A stretch of DNA of 16,042 nt, from the NCBI GenBank assembly GCA_002441555.1, contig DJWK01000010.1:1-16042 (forward strand), in the 5' to 3' direction. This document shows, piece after piece, positions 5,805 to 12,593 of the stretch. Positions within the stretch are counted from its first letter, which is position 1; each line of letters begins with the position of its first letter. Position numbers and translations under genes: made by a program. The notes below the pieces were generated by a model. That model had not been told where the DNA came from, ran no database searches, and was given only the letters and a program-made list of their open reading frames with translations. The stretch is from Thermodesulfobacteriaceae bacterium UBA6232. GTDB taxonomy: Bacteria > Desulfobacterota > Thermodesulfobacteria > Thermodesulfobacteriales > Thermodesulfobacteriaceae.

Positions 5805-8726
5805 TTAACTTCTTAAATTTTGACATGGGGGGCGATAATTACAAAATCTGCAGGTTGACTCATCCTCTGTAAAATAAAAGAAAGAAGTTTTTAACATATG
5901 GTTTAGTATGTAAATCACTATCTTTTCAAATTTTTCCTCCATGAATTTTAAAAATTGAGTATATTCTTTTGGTTTCATATTTAAAAGATATTTTTCAGGT
6001 TTTTCAAGATTTGAGGGGGTGAGATAACCCACATTAATTTCAACTCTTGAAAAGGCCTCTTCTTCTACAAAATCTCTTTTGTTTTTCAAGAAAAGATATA
6101 AATAAAAAAGAAGCTGAAAATTGGTAAGCTCTTTACCAAAGCAGTCTTTTAGAGTTTCTAAGGATTCTTTGTCATATACTTCAGAAATATTAAATTTCAT
6201 CAAATTTCCTATAGATTTCGGGGCAGGAGCTTTGCGAGGATTGGTTTTAAAATCAAACAAATAATATTTTGTTAAGCCCTCTTCTCTTTTAATAATGAAG
6301 TCAACTCTTCCCCAAAGGGTAAGAGTTGTTGAATTAAAGGAAATTTCTGTAAAAAGTTCCTTTTCAACCCCTATAATTAAATTTTCTCTAATTTTGGCAT
6401 TATCTTCTAAAGAGCTTAAATAATCAAAATAATTTTTGATGGAGGCAAGGGCTATTTTTTCAGAAAGCCAAAGACTTAAAGGATCAAAAATCTTTTCAAA
6501 TTCAAATTCTTTCCAAAGTTTTTCAAAAAGGGATATCCAAACATTATTTTGTGAAAGCTCATTAAATTTTACCGATTTATATATATAGGTTTTAAAAAGA
6601 GTTTCAAAAAACTTATGAAGAAAGTTGCCAATAGTTCTATCTTCAAAAAGAGCTTCTTCGTAAGGCTTTAAACCAAGAATATATTGAAAGTAAAATCTAA
6701 CAGGACAGATAAGATAGGTTTCAAAAAAGCTTCTGCTTAATTTTTTGTTTTCAATATAGGATAAAAGGGCGTTTTGGTCTTCTGCTTTTTTTTCAAGGGC
6801 TTCCAGTTTTTTAGGATTGATAAATTTTTGAGAAAAAATGATTTCCTTGAAGGGTTTTTTTTCTTTTTCAAGTTTCCATTTTAATTTCTGGATAAAACGG
6901 GAAGGCTCTTTAAAAAGTTCGCTTTTTCCTTTGGAACTTTGAAGATATAAGAGATGTACTCTTTTTGAGGAAAAAATTAATCTTTCAAAATAGTAATCCC
7001 AGAGCTCGTTTCTATATACAGGTAATCCCAAATATCTTTTTATTTCTTCTGTTAATAAGGGATTTAAGGGTGGAGAGGGAGGAAGGGAGCCTTCATTTAC
7101 ATCAAAAACTATAAGATTTTCAAAAGAAAGAAGTCTTGTTTCCAAAAAACCAAGGATTTGAATGCCTGCTAAAGGTTCTCCAAATAGGGAAATCTCTCCA
7201 AAATTTAAAAGATATTCAAGAAACAATAGATAGAGATTTTTTTCCTCGGAGAAGGGAAGCCCGCTCCAGAGAGTACTATATTCAAAAAGGGGAAAAACCT
7301 CTTTTTCAAGATAGGCAATGTAAGCTCTTGTTAAATAGGTGTAAAGATTATCTTTTTCTTCAGTTTGGTAAAGAAGAGGTCTAAAATACTCTAAGAGCTC
7401 CTTTAGAGCCCACAACACTTTTTCTGGTGTTTCAAGGTTTTCCCAGTTTTCAAAAAAGATTTTATACAACTTGTTGAAAAATTCTTTTTCCAAAGGTGAA
7501 AGGGTATTTTCAAGTTCTTCCTTTGAGATCTCAAGATACTTTTTAATTTCAAAAAAGTCTTTTAATTTCTTTAAAAGGCTTGAGAAAGAAGGATTGTCTC
7601 TATGAAAGGCTTTTAAGAGGGGGTGGTCAATAATTTTAAAGAAGTCCTCAGTAAGATATTTTTTATCCCTCCTTCCCTTTTGAGCTTTAAATAAAGTTAA
7701 AATAAATTGATTCATAGGAAGAAATGAAGTAGAAAAAGGCAAAGAGATATTTACTTCAAATTCATTATTTTCTAACCTGTGAATTAGAGGTAAAAGAGTG
7801 AGACTTTGAGGCAAAACAATACCAAAAGAATCAGGCCTAAAAGACCCCTCAGAAATAAGATTGAGCCCCCTTTCTATTTCAGATTCAATATCAGGAAGGG
7901 GATAAAAATAGATTTCAGGTTCACCAAAAGGTATCTCAAGGTATTCCTCTGGAAGGGCTTCTGCCTTGAGATTTAGGCTTTTTAAGGTTTGTAAAATTAT
8001 AGGATGAGGAGAAGGGGTACTTTCAAAAAAGAATTCAACAGCTTTGCCTGCTTCTAAAAGGGTTTTCATTAAAATCTGAAAGATTTCTTTTTCGGTATTT
8101 CTTAAGGCAGCAAAACCGCAAAAATAAAGTCCATCAATAAAGGAATGAATTTGTTTATAATTAGATTGAAGAAGCTCATGCACCTCCTTTAATAAAAAGG
8201 AGGAAAAAAGAATTTCCATATTTTTTAAAAGACTCTTAAAATCCTGATAGGTTTTGGATAGATCTTCAAAGATGCTTTTTGCTTGCTCTGGAAGTTCTTC
8301 AGGTGGATAGAGAAGATTGGGTGGGAGTTTCCCCTCCTTTTCAAATTCTTCAAAAACCTCAAGAAATTTGGAAGCCCAGAAAAAGAATTTCAGAGGGTCT
8401 TCATTTATTTTTTCCGATGAAAGGCTTTTTAGAAAAAGAAGAGGCTTTGCTGAGTCTGGGAAAATAAGCTTTGGTTCTTGGGTCAACTCAAGATAGAGAA
8501 GCTGCAAAAATTCCTCCCAGGATAAAATTTTAGGAAAGAAAAAGTTTTTATTATTCAAACTTTCTGTAAGATAGTATTTAAAGAAAAAGCAGGCCCTTTT
8601 AGTGGGAAAAATAATAAAGGTTTGAGAAATACGAGGGGAGTTAAAGGAAAGATTTTTAATTAAATAATTAACCAAACTTTTCAAAAAGTGAGAGCTGGGT
8701 GGAATAAAAAAGGCTTTTACTTCCAT
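5805..8726 (-). CDS. AddB-like PD-(D/E)XK nuclease with Fe-S cluster motif
   Basis: This 973-residue protein follows the AddB/RexB plan: a long N-terminal helicase-like region, then a RecB-family nuclease with an iron-sulfur staple. The N-terminus (FIIFPTKRACFFF) lacks a Walker A GxxGxGKT loop, so the helicase-like part probably does not hydrolyse ATP. The nuclease motifs are complete: H704 (GNFLHKFFE), D809 (WGRVDF), D825-x-K827 (LFDFKT) and Q871/Y875 (QLLFY). The cluster cysteines are C674 (YLICPVRFYF) and C959, C962, C968 (CRFCNYRPPC). AddAB processes double-strand DNA breaks for RecA loading. The start ATG at 8726 lies inside the preceding nuclease gene (59-bp overlap), with AAGGAG (8747-8742) about 15 bp away, farther than usual, so translation is probably coupled. 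No gene with a motor (UvrD-like AddA helicase) adjoins it. The protein is rich in Phe, Lys, Leu and Glu. Confidence 0.8.
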   Translation of the reverse strand: MEVKAFFIPPSSHFLKSLVNYLIKNLSFNSPRISQTFIIFPTKRACFFFKYYLTESLNNKNFFFPKILSWEEFLQLLYLELTQEPKLIFPDSAKPLLFLKSLSSEKINEDPLKFFFWASKFLEVFEEFEKEGKLPPNLLYPPEELPEQAKSIFEDLSKTYQDFKSLLKNMEILFSSFLLKEVHELLQSNYKQIHSFIDGLYFCGFAALRNTEKEIFQILMKTLLEAGKAVEFFFESTPSPHPIILQTLKSLNLKAEALPEEYLEIPFGEPEIYFYPLPDIESEIERGLNLISEGSFRPDSFGIVLPQSLTLLPLIHRLENNEFEVNISLPFSTSFLPMNQFILTLFKAQKGRRDKKYLTEDFFKIIDHPLLKAFHRDNPSFSSLLKKLKDFFEIKKYLEISKEELENTLSPLEKEFFNKLYKIFFENWENLETPEKVLWALKELLEYFRPLLYQTEEKDNLYTYLTRAYIAYLEKEVFPLFEYSTLWSGLPFSEEKNLYLLFLEYLLNFGEISLFGEPLAGIQILGFLETRLLSFENLIVFDVNEGSLPPSPPLNPLLTEEIKRYLGLPVYRNELWDYYFERLIFSSKRVHLLYLQSSKGKSELFKEPSRFIQKLKWKLEKEKKPFKEIIFSQKFINPKKLEALEKKAEDQNALLSYIENKKLSRSFFETYLICPVRFYFQYILGLKPYEEALFEDRTIGNFLHKFFETLFKTYIYKSVKFNELSQNNVWISLFEKLWKEFEFEKIFDPLSLWLSEKIALASIKNYFDYLSSLEDNAKIRENLIIGVEKELFTEISFNSTTLTLWGRVDFIIKREEGLTKYYLFDFKTNPRKAPAPKSIGNLMKFNISEVYDKESLETLKDCFGKELTNFQLLFYLYLFLKNKRDFVEEEAFSRVEINVGYLTPSNLEKPEKYLLNMKPKEYTQFLKFMEEKFEKIVIYILNHMLKTSFFYFTEDESTCRFCNYRPPCQNLRS

Positions 8727-9297
8727 GGTGGATTTGAGATTCTCCTTCTTTTTTTATTTCGCCTTTTATTTCTTTTACAAGGGTTAGTTCTGGTGGGTCA
8801 AGGGAAAAAAGATAGGCCCTGATTTCATAGTGAGGATAAATTTCCCTTAAAAAGGAAAGATAAAGCTCAATCTGGTCTTCCCTTAGATCTTCTTTATGAA
8901 GTTTTATTTCAAAAAGATTTAATGTTTTATCATTAATGGTAAGGAGATCGGGACGCAAAATTTGATTTTCCTCTTTATAAAAACCTTCAATTTCGTAATA
9001 AATTTCTTCTACGGAAGAAAAAAGCTTTTTTAAATTTTCCCAAGCTTGGCTTTTAAGAACATTAATCATTATCTCCTTTGCTTTTTCTTCAAGAAAGCTT
9101 TTTTCTGAAAAAACCTCAATCAAGCCTGAAAGGGGTTTTTTAATTAAAAGTTCAAGGTCTTTGTCTGAAGGCTGAAATTTTTTTTCAAAAAGTAGATGCT
9201 CTAAAAGGAAGTGTAAAATTTCACCAAGTATTTGAGGAGTTGTTTTTTCCTGTAAAGCTTTTAAAGCAGTCTTTTTTTGATAAAATTTTAGGGGCAT
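8668..9297 (-). CDS. stand-alone RecB/AddA-type nuclease domain with C-terminal beta-clamp binding motif
   Basis: This 209-residue protein consists of little more than a RecB-type PD-(D/E)XK nuclease: G25/H29 (ILGEILHFLLE), D117 (LRPD), E130-x-K132 (LFEIKL) and Q142/Y146 (QIELY). The order and spacing resemble the nuclease domain at the C-terminus of AddA, but the UvrD-like helicase that should precede it is absent. The frame is closed by a TGA at 9330-9328, and the divergent ilvE gene starts 87 bp away. The last nine residues, QLSLFEKFG (201-209), contain QLSLF, an exact match to the QL(S/D)LF consensus for binding the bacterial sliding clamp DnaN. No cysteine is present, so there is no Fe-S cluster. 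It leads the operon and overlaps the AddB-like gene by 59 bp. No ribosome binding site is seen; see the promoter entry. It lacks the N-terminal half expected of NucS. Confidence 0.75.
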   Translation of the reverse strand: MPLKFYQKKTALKALQEKTTPQILGEILHFLLEHLLFEKKFQPSDKDLELLIKKPLSGLIEVFSEKSFLEEKAKEIMINVLKSQAWENLKKLFSSVEEIYYEIEGFYKEENQILRPDLLTINDKTLNLFEIKLHKEDLREDQIELYLSFLREIYPHYEIRAYLFSLDPPELTLVKEIKGEIKKEGESQIHHGSKSLFYSTQLSLFEKFG

Positions 9298-9303
9298 ATT
9301 AAT

Positions 9304-9331
9304 AAAATACCATGGCTGAGTTAGTTGTCAA
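9304..9331 (-). promoter_or_regulatory. promoter of the nuclease operon, suggesting a leaderless mRNA
   Basis: On the minus strand a consensus TTGACA (9331-9326) is followed after 16 bp by TATTTT (9309-9304). A start about 7 bp after the -10 box would coincide with the ATG at 9297-9295, and no Shine-Dalgarno sequence exists between them. The transcript may therefore be leaderless. Confidence 0.45.
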
Positions 9332-9344
9332 AATTTTAAAAAGG

Positions 9345-9371
9345 TATAATCTTAGAGCCTAAGATCTTTTT
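9345..9371 (+). promoter_or_regulatory. ilvE -10 box with adjoining dyad
   Basis: A perfect TATAAT lies at 9345-9350. The nearest -35-like sequence, TTGTCA at 9325-9330, is only 14 bp away, and TTAGTT at 9321-9326 (18 bp) is a poorer match, so the promoter may need an activator. Directly after the -10 box, TCTTAG (9350-9355), AGC and CTAAGA (9359-9364) form a 6-bp dyad across the expected start site, followed by TCTTTTT. It may be an operator; it is too weak to call a terminator. Confidence 0.4.
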
Positions 9372-9384
9372 AGAGGGATGAAGC

Positions 9385-10464
9385 ATGGAAATTGAACTTA
9401 ACCTTCTTCCTGAGGAGAAAAGAAAGGCCCCAGATTTTAAGACCCTTGCCTTTGGCAGGGTTTTTACTCCTCATATGTTTTTAATGAATTATGACTGTAA
9501 AAAAGGGTGGCACTCTCCAAGGATAGTTCCCTTTTCCAATCTGGAGTTACACCCTGCTGCTATTGTGCTTCATTATGCTCAAACCATTTTTGAGGGTTTG
9601 AAGGCCTATTGGGGAGTTGACGGAAAAATCAGGCTTTTCAGACCTTGGGAAAATGCTAAAAGGTTTAATCGTTCGGCAGAAAGGCTTTGTATACCAACCA
9701 TTGATCCTGACTTTTTCCTTAAAGCTATAAAAACACTGGTTTGGATAGATAGGGAATGGATTCCAAGGGAAAGGGGTTCAGCCCTTTATATTAGGCCCTT
9801 TGTTTTTGGAACAGAGGGCTCCTTAGGAGTTAAACCCAGTCATGAATATCTCTTTGTTATCATATTATCTCCAGTTTCCTCCTATTATGAGGAAGGTTTT
9901 AATCCCGTAAAGATTTATGTAACAGAAAATTATGTAAGGGCCTTTCCAGGTGGAACAGGAGATGTTAAAGCAGGTGGAAACTATGCAGCCAGTCTTAAAG
10001 CCCTTGAAGAGGCCAAAAAAAAGGGTTATACCCAGATTCTCTGGCTTGATGGAATTGAAAGAAAGTATGTTGAAGAAGTGGGAACCATGAACATTTTCTT
10101 TTATTTTGAAGATGAGCTTGCAACCCCCTCTTTAACAGGCTCAATACTACCTGGTATTACCAGGGATTCCGTTTTAAAGCTGGCAAATCATCTTGGGATA
10201 AAAGCCGTTGAAAGAAAGATTTCCATTGACGAGGTTATTGAAGGTATTGAATCAGGAAGACTCAAAGAATGCTTCGGAACTGGAACAGCTGCAGTTATTT
10301 CACCTGTTGGAAAGATTTATTACCGCGGAAAGGAATATCTTATTAACAACGGAGAAACCGGCCCTGTAGCAAAGGAATTCTTTAATTATTTAACGGGCTT
10401 GCAATACGGAGAAATAGAAGACATTTTTGGCTGGACCATAATTCTTGAAGATCCTTTAAAATAA
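9385..10464 (+). CDS. ilvE: branched-chain amino acid aminotransferase
   Basis: This 359-residue, PLP-dependent fold-type IV transaminase catalyses the last step of valine, leucine and isoleucine synthesis (2-oxo acid + glutamate to branched-chain amino acid + 2-oxoglutarate). Its length and motifs fit the larger, eukaryote-like class II BCAT. Visible landmarks are FEGLKAYWG (69-77), RPWENAKRFNRSAERL (86-101), the PLP-binding lysine K195 in GDVKAGGNYA, the VEEVGTMN loop (229-236) with the cofactor-contacting Glu, TPSLTGSILPGITRDSVL (247-264), and GTGTAAVISPVG (298-309) for the PLP phosphate. The start is supported by GAGGG at 9373-9377, 7 bp upstream. It is transcribed alone, divergent from the nuclease operon and convergent with the TPR gene (9-bp gap between stops). 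No other branched-chain biosynthesis gene is in the window. Confidence 0.95.
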   Translation: MEIELNLLPEEKRKAPDFKTLAFGRVFTPHMFLMNYDCKKGWHSPRIVPFSNLELHPAAIVLHYAQTIFEGLKAYWGVDGKIRLFRPWENAKRFNRSAERLCIPTIDPDFFLKAIKTLVWIDREWIPRERGSALYIRPFVFGTEGSLGVKPSHEYLFVIILSPVSSYYEEGFNPVKIYVTENYVRAFPGGTGDVKAGGNYAASLKALEEAKKKGYTQILWLDGIERKYVEEVGTMNIFFYFEDELATPSLTGSILPGITRDSVLKLANHLGIKAVERKISIDEVIEGIESGRLKECFGTGTAAVISPVGKIYYRGKEYLINNGETGPVAKEFFNYLTGLQYGEIEDIFGWTIILEDPLK

Positions 10465-10473
10465 AAGGTTTAT

Positions 10474-10929
10474 TTAAGCAAAGTCTATTATTTTTTGGGC
10501 TTTAGCCATCTCTCGATGAGCTGCAACAGCCTTATCAAGTTCTAAATCAGCAGCTTCTTCTAAACCTTTATCTCTTAAAACTTGGCTTCTTGCCATATAA
10601 GCCGCAGGATACATGGGATTAAGATCTATGGCTCTTGTAAAAAGTTCAAGGGCCTTGTCAAGATCTTTTCTCTTATAATAAATCTGTCCGAGCCGGAAAT
10701 AAAGCCTGTAATTTTCGGGCTCTATCTCAAGGGCCGCATTTAAATCTCTTTCTGCAGCCTCAAGATCTCCCCTTTGGAAAAATATAACTGCCCTTGCCTC
10801 AAGGGCTTTCACATGTTTTCCATCAACTTCAAGGATTTTGTTAAAATACTCAAGGGCACCGTCAAAATCCTTGATAGCAAGCTTTTTAGCTCCTTCTATA
10901 AAAAGTTCCTCAAGGTCAATCTCAGCCAC
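10474..10929 (-). CDS. TPR-repeat protein
   Basis: This 151-residue protein consists almost entirely of tetratricopeptide repeats, helix-turn-helix units that form a protein-binding groove. Three consecutive 34-residue repeats are visible from about residue 9 (AIKDFDGALEYFNKILEVD, then GDLEAAERDLNAALEIEP, then KDLDKALELFTRAIDLNP), plus a degenerate fourth (KGLEEAADLELDKAVA). There is no signal peptide or membrane segment, so it is probably cytoplasmic. The start is GTG at 10929, set by an excellent ribosome binding site (GGAGGT, minus strand 10940-10935, 5 bp away). A single-gene unit is likely. The binding partner cannot be told from sequence. Confidence 0.85.
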   Translation of the reverse strand: MAEIDLEELFIEGAKKLAIKDFDGALEYFNKILEVDGKHVKALEARAVIFFQRGDLEAAERDLNAALEIEPENYRLYFRLGQIYYKRKDLDKALELFTRAIDLNPMYPAAYMARSQVLRDKGLEEAADLELDKAVAAHREMAKAQKIIDFA

Positions 10930-10955
10930 CCTCTACCTCCTGCAAATTTTATTAG

Positions 10956-10984
10956 TTTATAATATTATCATGCATGCTTTGCAA
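10956..10984 (-). promoter_or_regulatory. predicted promoter of the TPR gene
   Basis: On the minus strand TTGCAA (10984-10979) and TATAAA (10961-10956) are 17 bp apart, 27 bp ahead of the GTG start. TTGCAA is self-complementary, so the same box could also serve as a -35 for plus-strand transcription with TAAATA at 11001-11006 (16 bp), pointing into the structured region before ttuA. Confidence 0.35.
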
Positions 10985-11027
10985 AGTTTTAAAATGCAAA
11001 TAAATAAGAACTCCATCTTTCATGGTC

Positions 11028-11150
11028 TCTAAAGCCTAAAATGGGGTCTTCCTACACGCAGGAGATTAGAGTAAGGAAATTAAATTGTTTAATCTCTTTT
11101 AAAGAACTCCTTACTTTTTACCCTATTCTCTGGTAGCAAAAGGGCTTAGA
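11028..11150 (+). ncRNA. candidate structured RNA or 5' leader in the 309-bp gap before ttuA
   Basis: The gap 10930-11238 has no credible ORF but holds nested inverted repeats. By hand folding: P1 pairs TCTAAAGCCT (11028-11037) with GGGCTTAGA (11142-11150), one bulged A. P2 pairs CTAC (11052-11055) plus CAGGAGA (11059-11065) with TCTCTGGTAG (11127-11136), one bulged G and a 3-nt internal loop. P3 pairs AGTAAGGA (11070-11077) with TCCTTACT (11108-11115) without mismatch. The tip has a small hairpin, ATTAAA/TTTAAT (11079-11084 with 11088-11093). A competing pairing, GAGATTA (11062-11069 area) with TAATCTC (11090-11096), could act as a switch. No known RNA family was recognised. It could be an independent RNA or the ttuA leader; strand is not certain because the repeats are symmetric. 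Confidence 0.35.
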
Positions 11151-11201
11151 ATTATAAAATAACAAATTCCTCTATTAAATCAAGGGAAGGTTTTTATAAT
11201 A

Positions 11202-11229
11202 TTGACTTAAAAAGTTTCCTGATTAATGT
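11202..11229 (+). promoter_or_regulatory. possible promoter immediately before ttuA
   Basis: TTGACT (11202-11207) and TAATGT (11224-11229) are 16 bp apart. A start 7-8 bp later would fall about 2 bp before the ATG at 11239, giving an almost leaderless mRNA; the only Shine-Dalgarno-like sequence, AAGAGAG, touches the ATG. The -10 match is poor, so transcription from farther upstream, for example TATAAT at 11195-11200, remains possible. Confidence 0.3.
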
Positions 11230-11238
11230 TTAAGAGAG

Positions 11239-12558
11239 ATGCAGTATGTAAAATGTGGTGCTGAAAAATTTGAATTTGAAATTAAACCCATAGGGAGGGT
11301 TTGTAAACGCTGTCAAAGGGAGGTTCCTATCGTTTCCCTTTCAACTCAAAATTTAAAGCTCTGTAAGGCCTGTTTTAATGTTATTCAGGAAAAAAGGGTT
11401 TATGAAGCGGTAAAAAAGTTTCGTATGTTCGGGAAAAATGATAAAATCGGTATCTTCCTCTCAGGTGGTAAGGATAGCGCCAGTCTTGCAGCTATTTTAA
11501 AAAGCCTCTTTCCAGAATACCATTTTCAGGGGATTTATCTAAATTTGGGAATAGGGTATTATTCTGATTTTGCAGAAGAAACTGTGAAGGAATTATGTAA
11601 GAAAATTGGACTACCCCTTTATGTTTATAATTTAAAAAAAGAAGAGGGCTTTTCCATTGATGAATTTGTTTTTACTAACTTTAGGGATAAGATTTGTTCT
11701 GTTTGTGGGATTATTAAAAGATATCTTTTTTCTAAAATTGCTAAAAACCTTGGACTTACAGTTATTGCTACAGGTCATCATCTTGATGATCTACTTTCTA
11801 CCTATTTAAATCTTTTTTTTGGCGGAGATTTTATTTCCATAAAGAGACTTTCTCCTGTAAATCCTCCTTTGTATCCTGGGCAGGCAAAGAAAGTTAAGCC
11901 CCTTTGTCAAATTCCAGAAAGAGAAATTTTTTATTATGCGGTTTTAAATGAACTGCCTTTGGAGGGATGTGCCTGCCCTCATGGGGAGACCACCCCTGCG
12001 AAAAAAATTAAAAGATTGATAGAGGAACTTTCCAAGGAAAATAAGACCTTTAAATATCAAGTTATGTCGGTTTTTTTGCACAAATTTTTACCCATACTTA
12101 AAGAGGAATTAAAAGATGAAGCAGAATTTAGACCCTGTATGAAATGTGGAGAACCCACAGCTTCTCCAAATGAAATCTGCGGACACTGCAGAAGGCTTGA
12201 ACTTCTTCAAAGGGTAAAAGAAAGAAATCTTGAACTCACTTTTGAGGAATGGATGAAGCTTTTAAAAAGCAATGGTGAAAACTCCTGGATGGTTTTTGAT
12301 GTAAGAGAAAAGGAAGACTTTTTAAATGGAGCTTTTCCAGAGGCAGTATGGATTTCTAAGGAAATCCTTGACAGTGAAAGGGAGCTTATAAAAACTTTTA
12401 AACCTTACAGAAAGAAAAAACTTCTTTTTTATTGCTATTCAGGTAGACTTAGTTATCTTTTTACTTTGAAGCTAAGAAAACTTGGTTTTGAAGCTTATAA
12501 CCTGAAAAATCCTGAGGAATTATTAAAAAACATTGAAGCTTCAAAGGAAGTTGTGTAA
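11239..12558 (+). CDS. ttuA: TtuA-type tRNA 2-thiolation enzyme fused to a C-terminal rhodanese domain
   Basis: This 439-residue cytoplasmic protein matches the TtuA/Ncs6/TtcA group, and the first 330 residues keep the TtuA layout. They show an N-terminal zinc finger (C22, C25, C42, C45), the PP-loop SGGKDS (75-80) that adenylates the tRNA base, CSVCG (C153, C156) plus C244 (or C246) for the catalytic [4Fe-4S] cluster, GHHLDD (179-184), and a second zinc finger (C300, C303, C314, C317). Thermus TtuA makes 2-thioribothymidine at tRNA position 54 for heat stability, with sulfur from TtuB. Here residues 348-432 add a rhodanese domain (VFDVRE..., active loop C399-YSGR), which could carry sulfur as a persulfide on the same chain. 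The start at 11239 is the first ATG and has only a weak ribosome binding site. It is followed by phoU 35 bp later. The tRNA position modified is inferred from family. Confidence 0.83.
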   Translation: MQYVKCGAEKFEFEIKPIGRVCKRCQREVPIVSLSTQNLKLCKACFNVIQEKRVYEAVKKFRMFGKNDKIGIFLSGGKDSASLAAILKSLFPEYHFQGIYLNLGIGYYSDFAEETVKELCKKIGLPLYVYNLKKEEGFSIDEFVFTNFRDKICSVCGIIKRYLFSKIAKNLGLTVIATGHHLDDLLSTYLNLFFGGDFISIKRLSPVNPPLYPGQAKKVKPLCQIPEREIFYYAVLNELPLEGCACPHGETTPAKKIKRLIEELSKENKTFKYQVMSVFLHKFLPILKEELKDEAEFRPCMKCGEPTASPNEICGHCRRLELLQRVKERNLELTFEEWMKLLKSNGENSWMVFDVREKEDFLNGAFPEAVWISKEILDSERELIKTFKPYRKKKLLFYCYSGRLSYLFTLKLRKLGFEAYNLKNPEELLKNIEASKEVV

Positions 12559-12593
12559 AATAAGGTTTAAATGTTCAAAATAAGGAGTCAGCT

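Noticed and set aside
7136..8467. Plus-strand ORFs inside the AddB-like gene
   Set aside because: Low-complexity antisense frames without ribosome binding sites or recognisable domains; the minus-strand gene is continuous with all nuclease motifs.
8668..9297. NucS/EndoMS identity for the 209-residue nuclease
   Set aside because: The clamp-binding tail is similar in idea, but the N-terminal dimerisation half of NucS is missing and the motifs (H, RPD, ExK, QxxxY) fit the AddA-type nuclease better.
10967..10980. CATGCATG/GCATGC palindrome as a regulator site
   Set aside because: Short, of low complexity and inside the promoter spacer; palindromes of this size are common by chance.
11028..11150. 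6S RNA, SRP RNA or a thiamine-type riboswitch in the gap before ttuA
   Set aside because: The conserved loops of SRP RNA and TPP riboswitches are absent, and the bulge pattern and length do not match a classical 6S RNA; only a generic structured element is claimed.
12559..12593. Terminator or promoter between ttuA and phoU
   Set aside because: No hairpin or convincing -35/-10 pair was seen in 35 bp; co-transcription is simpler.
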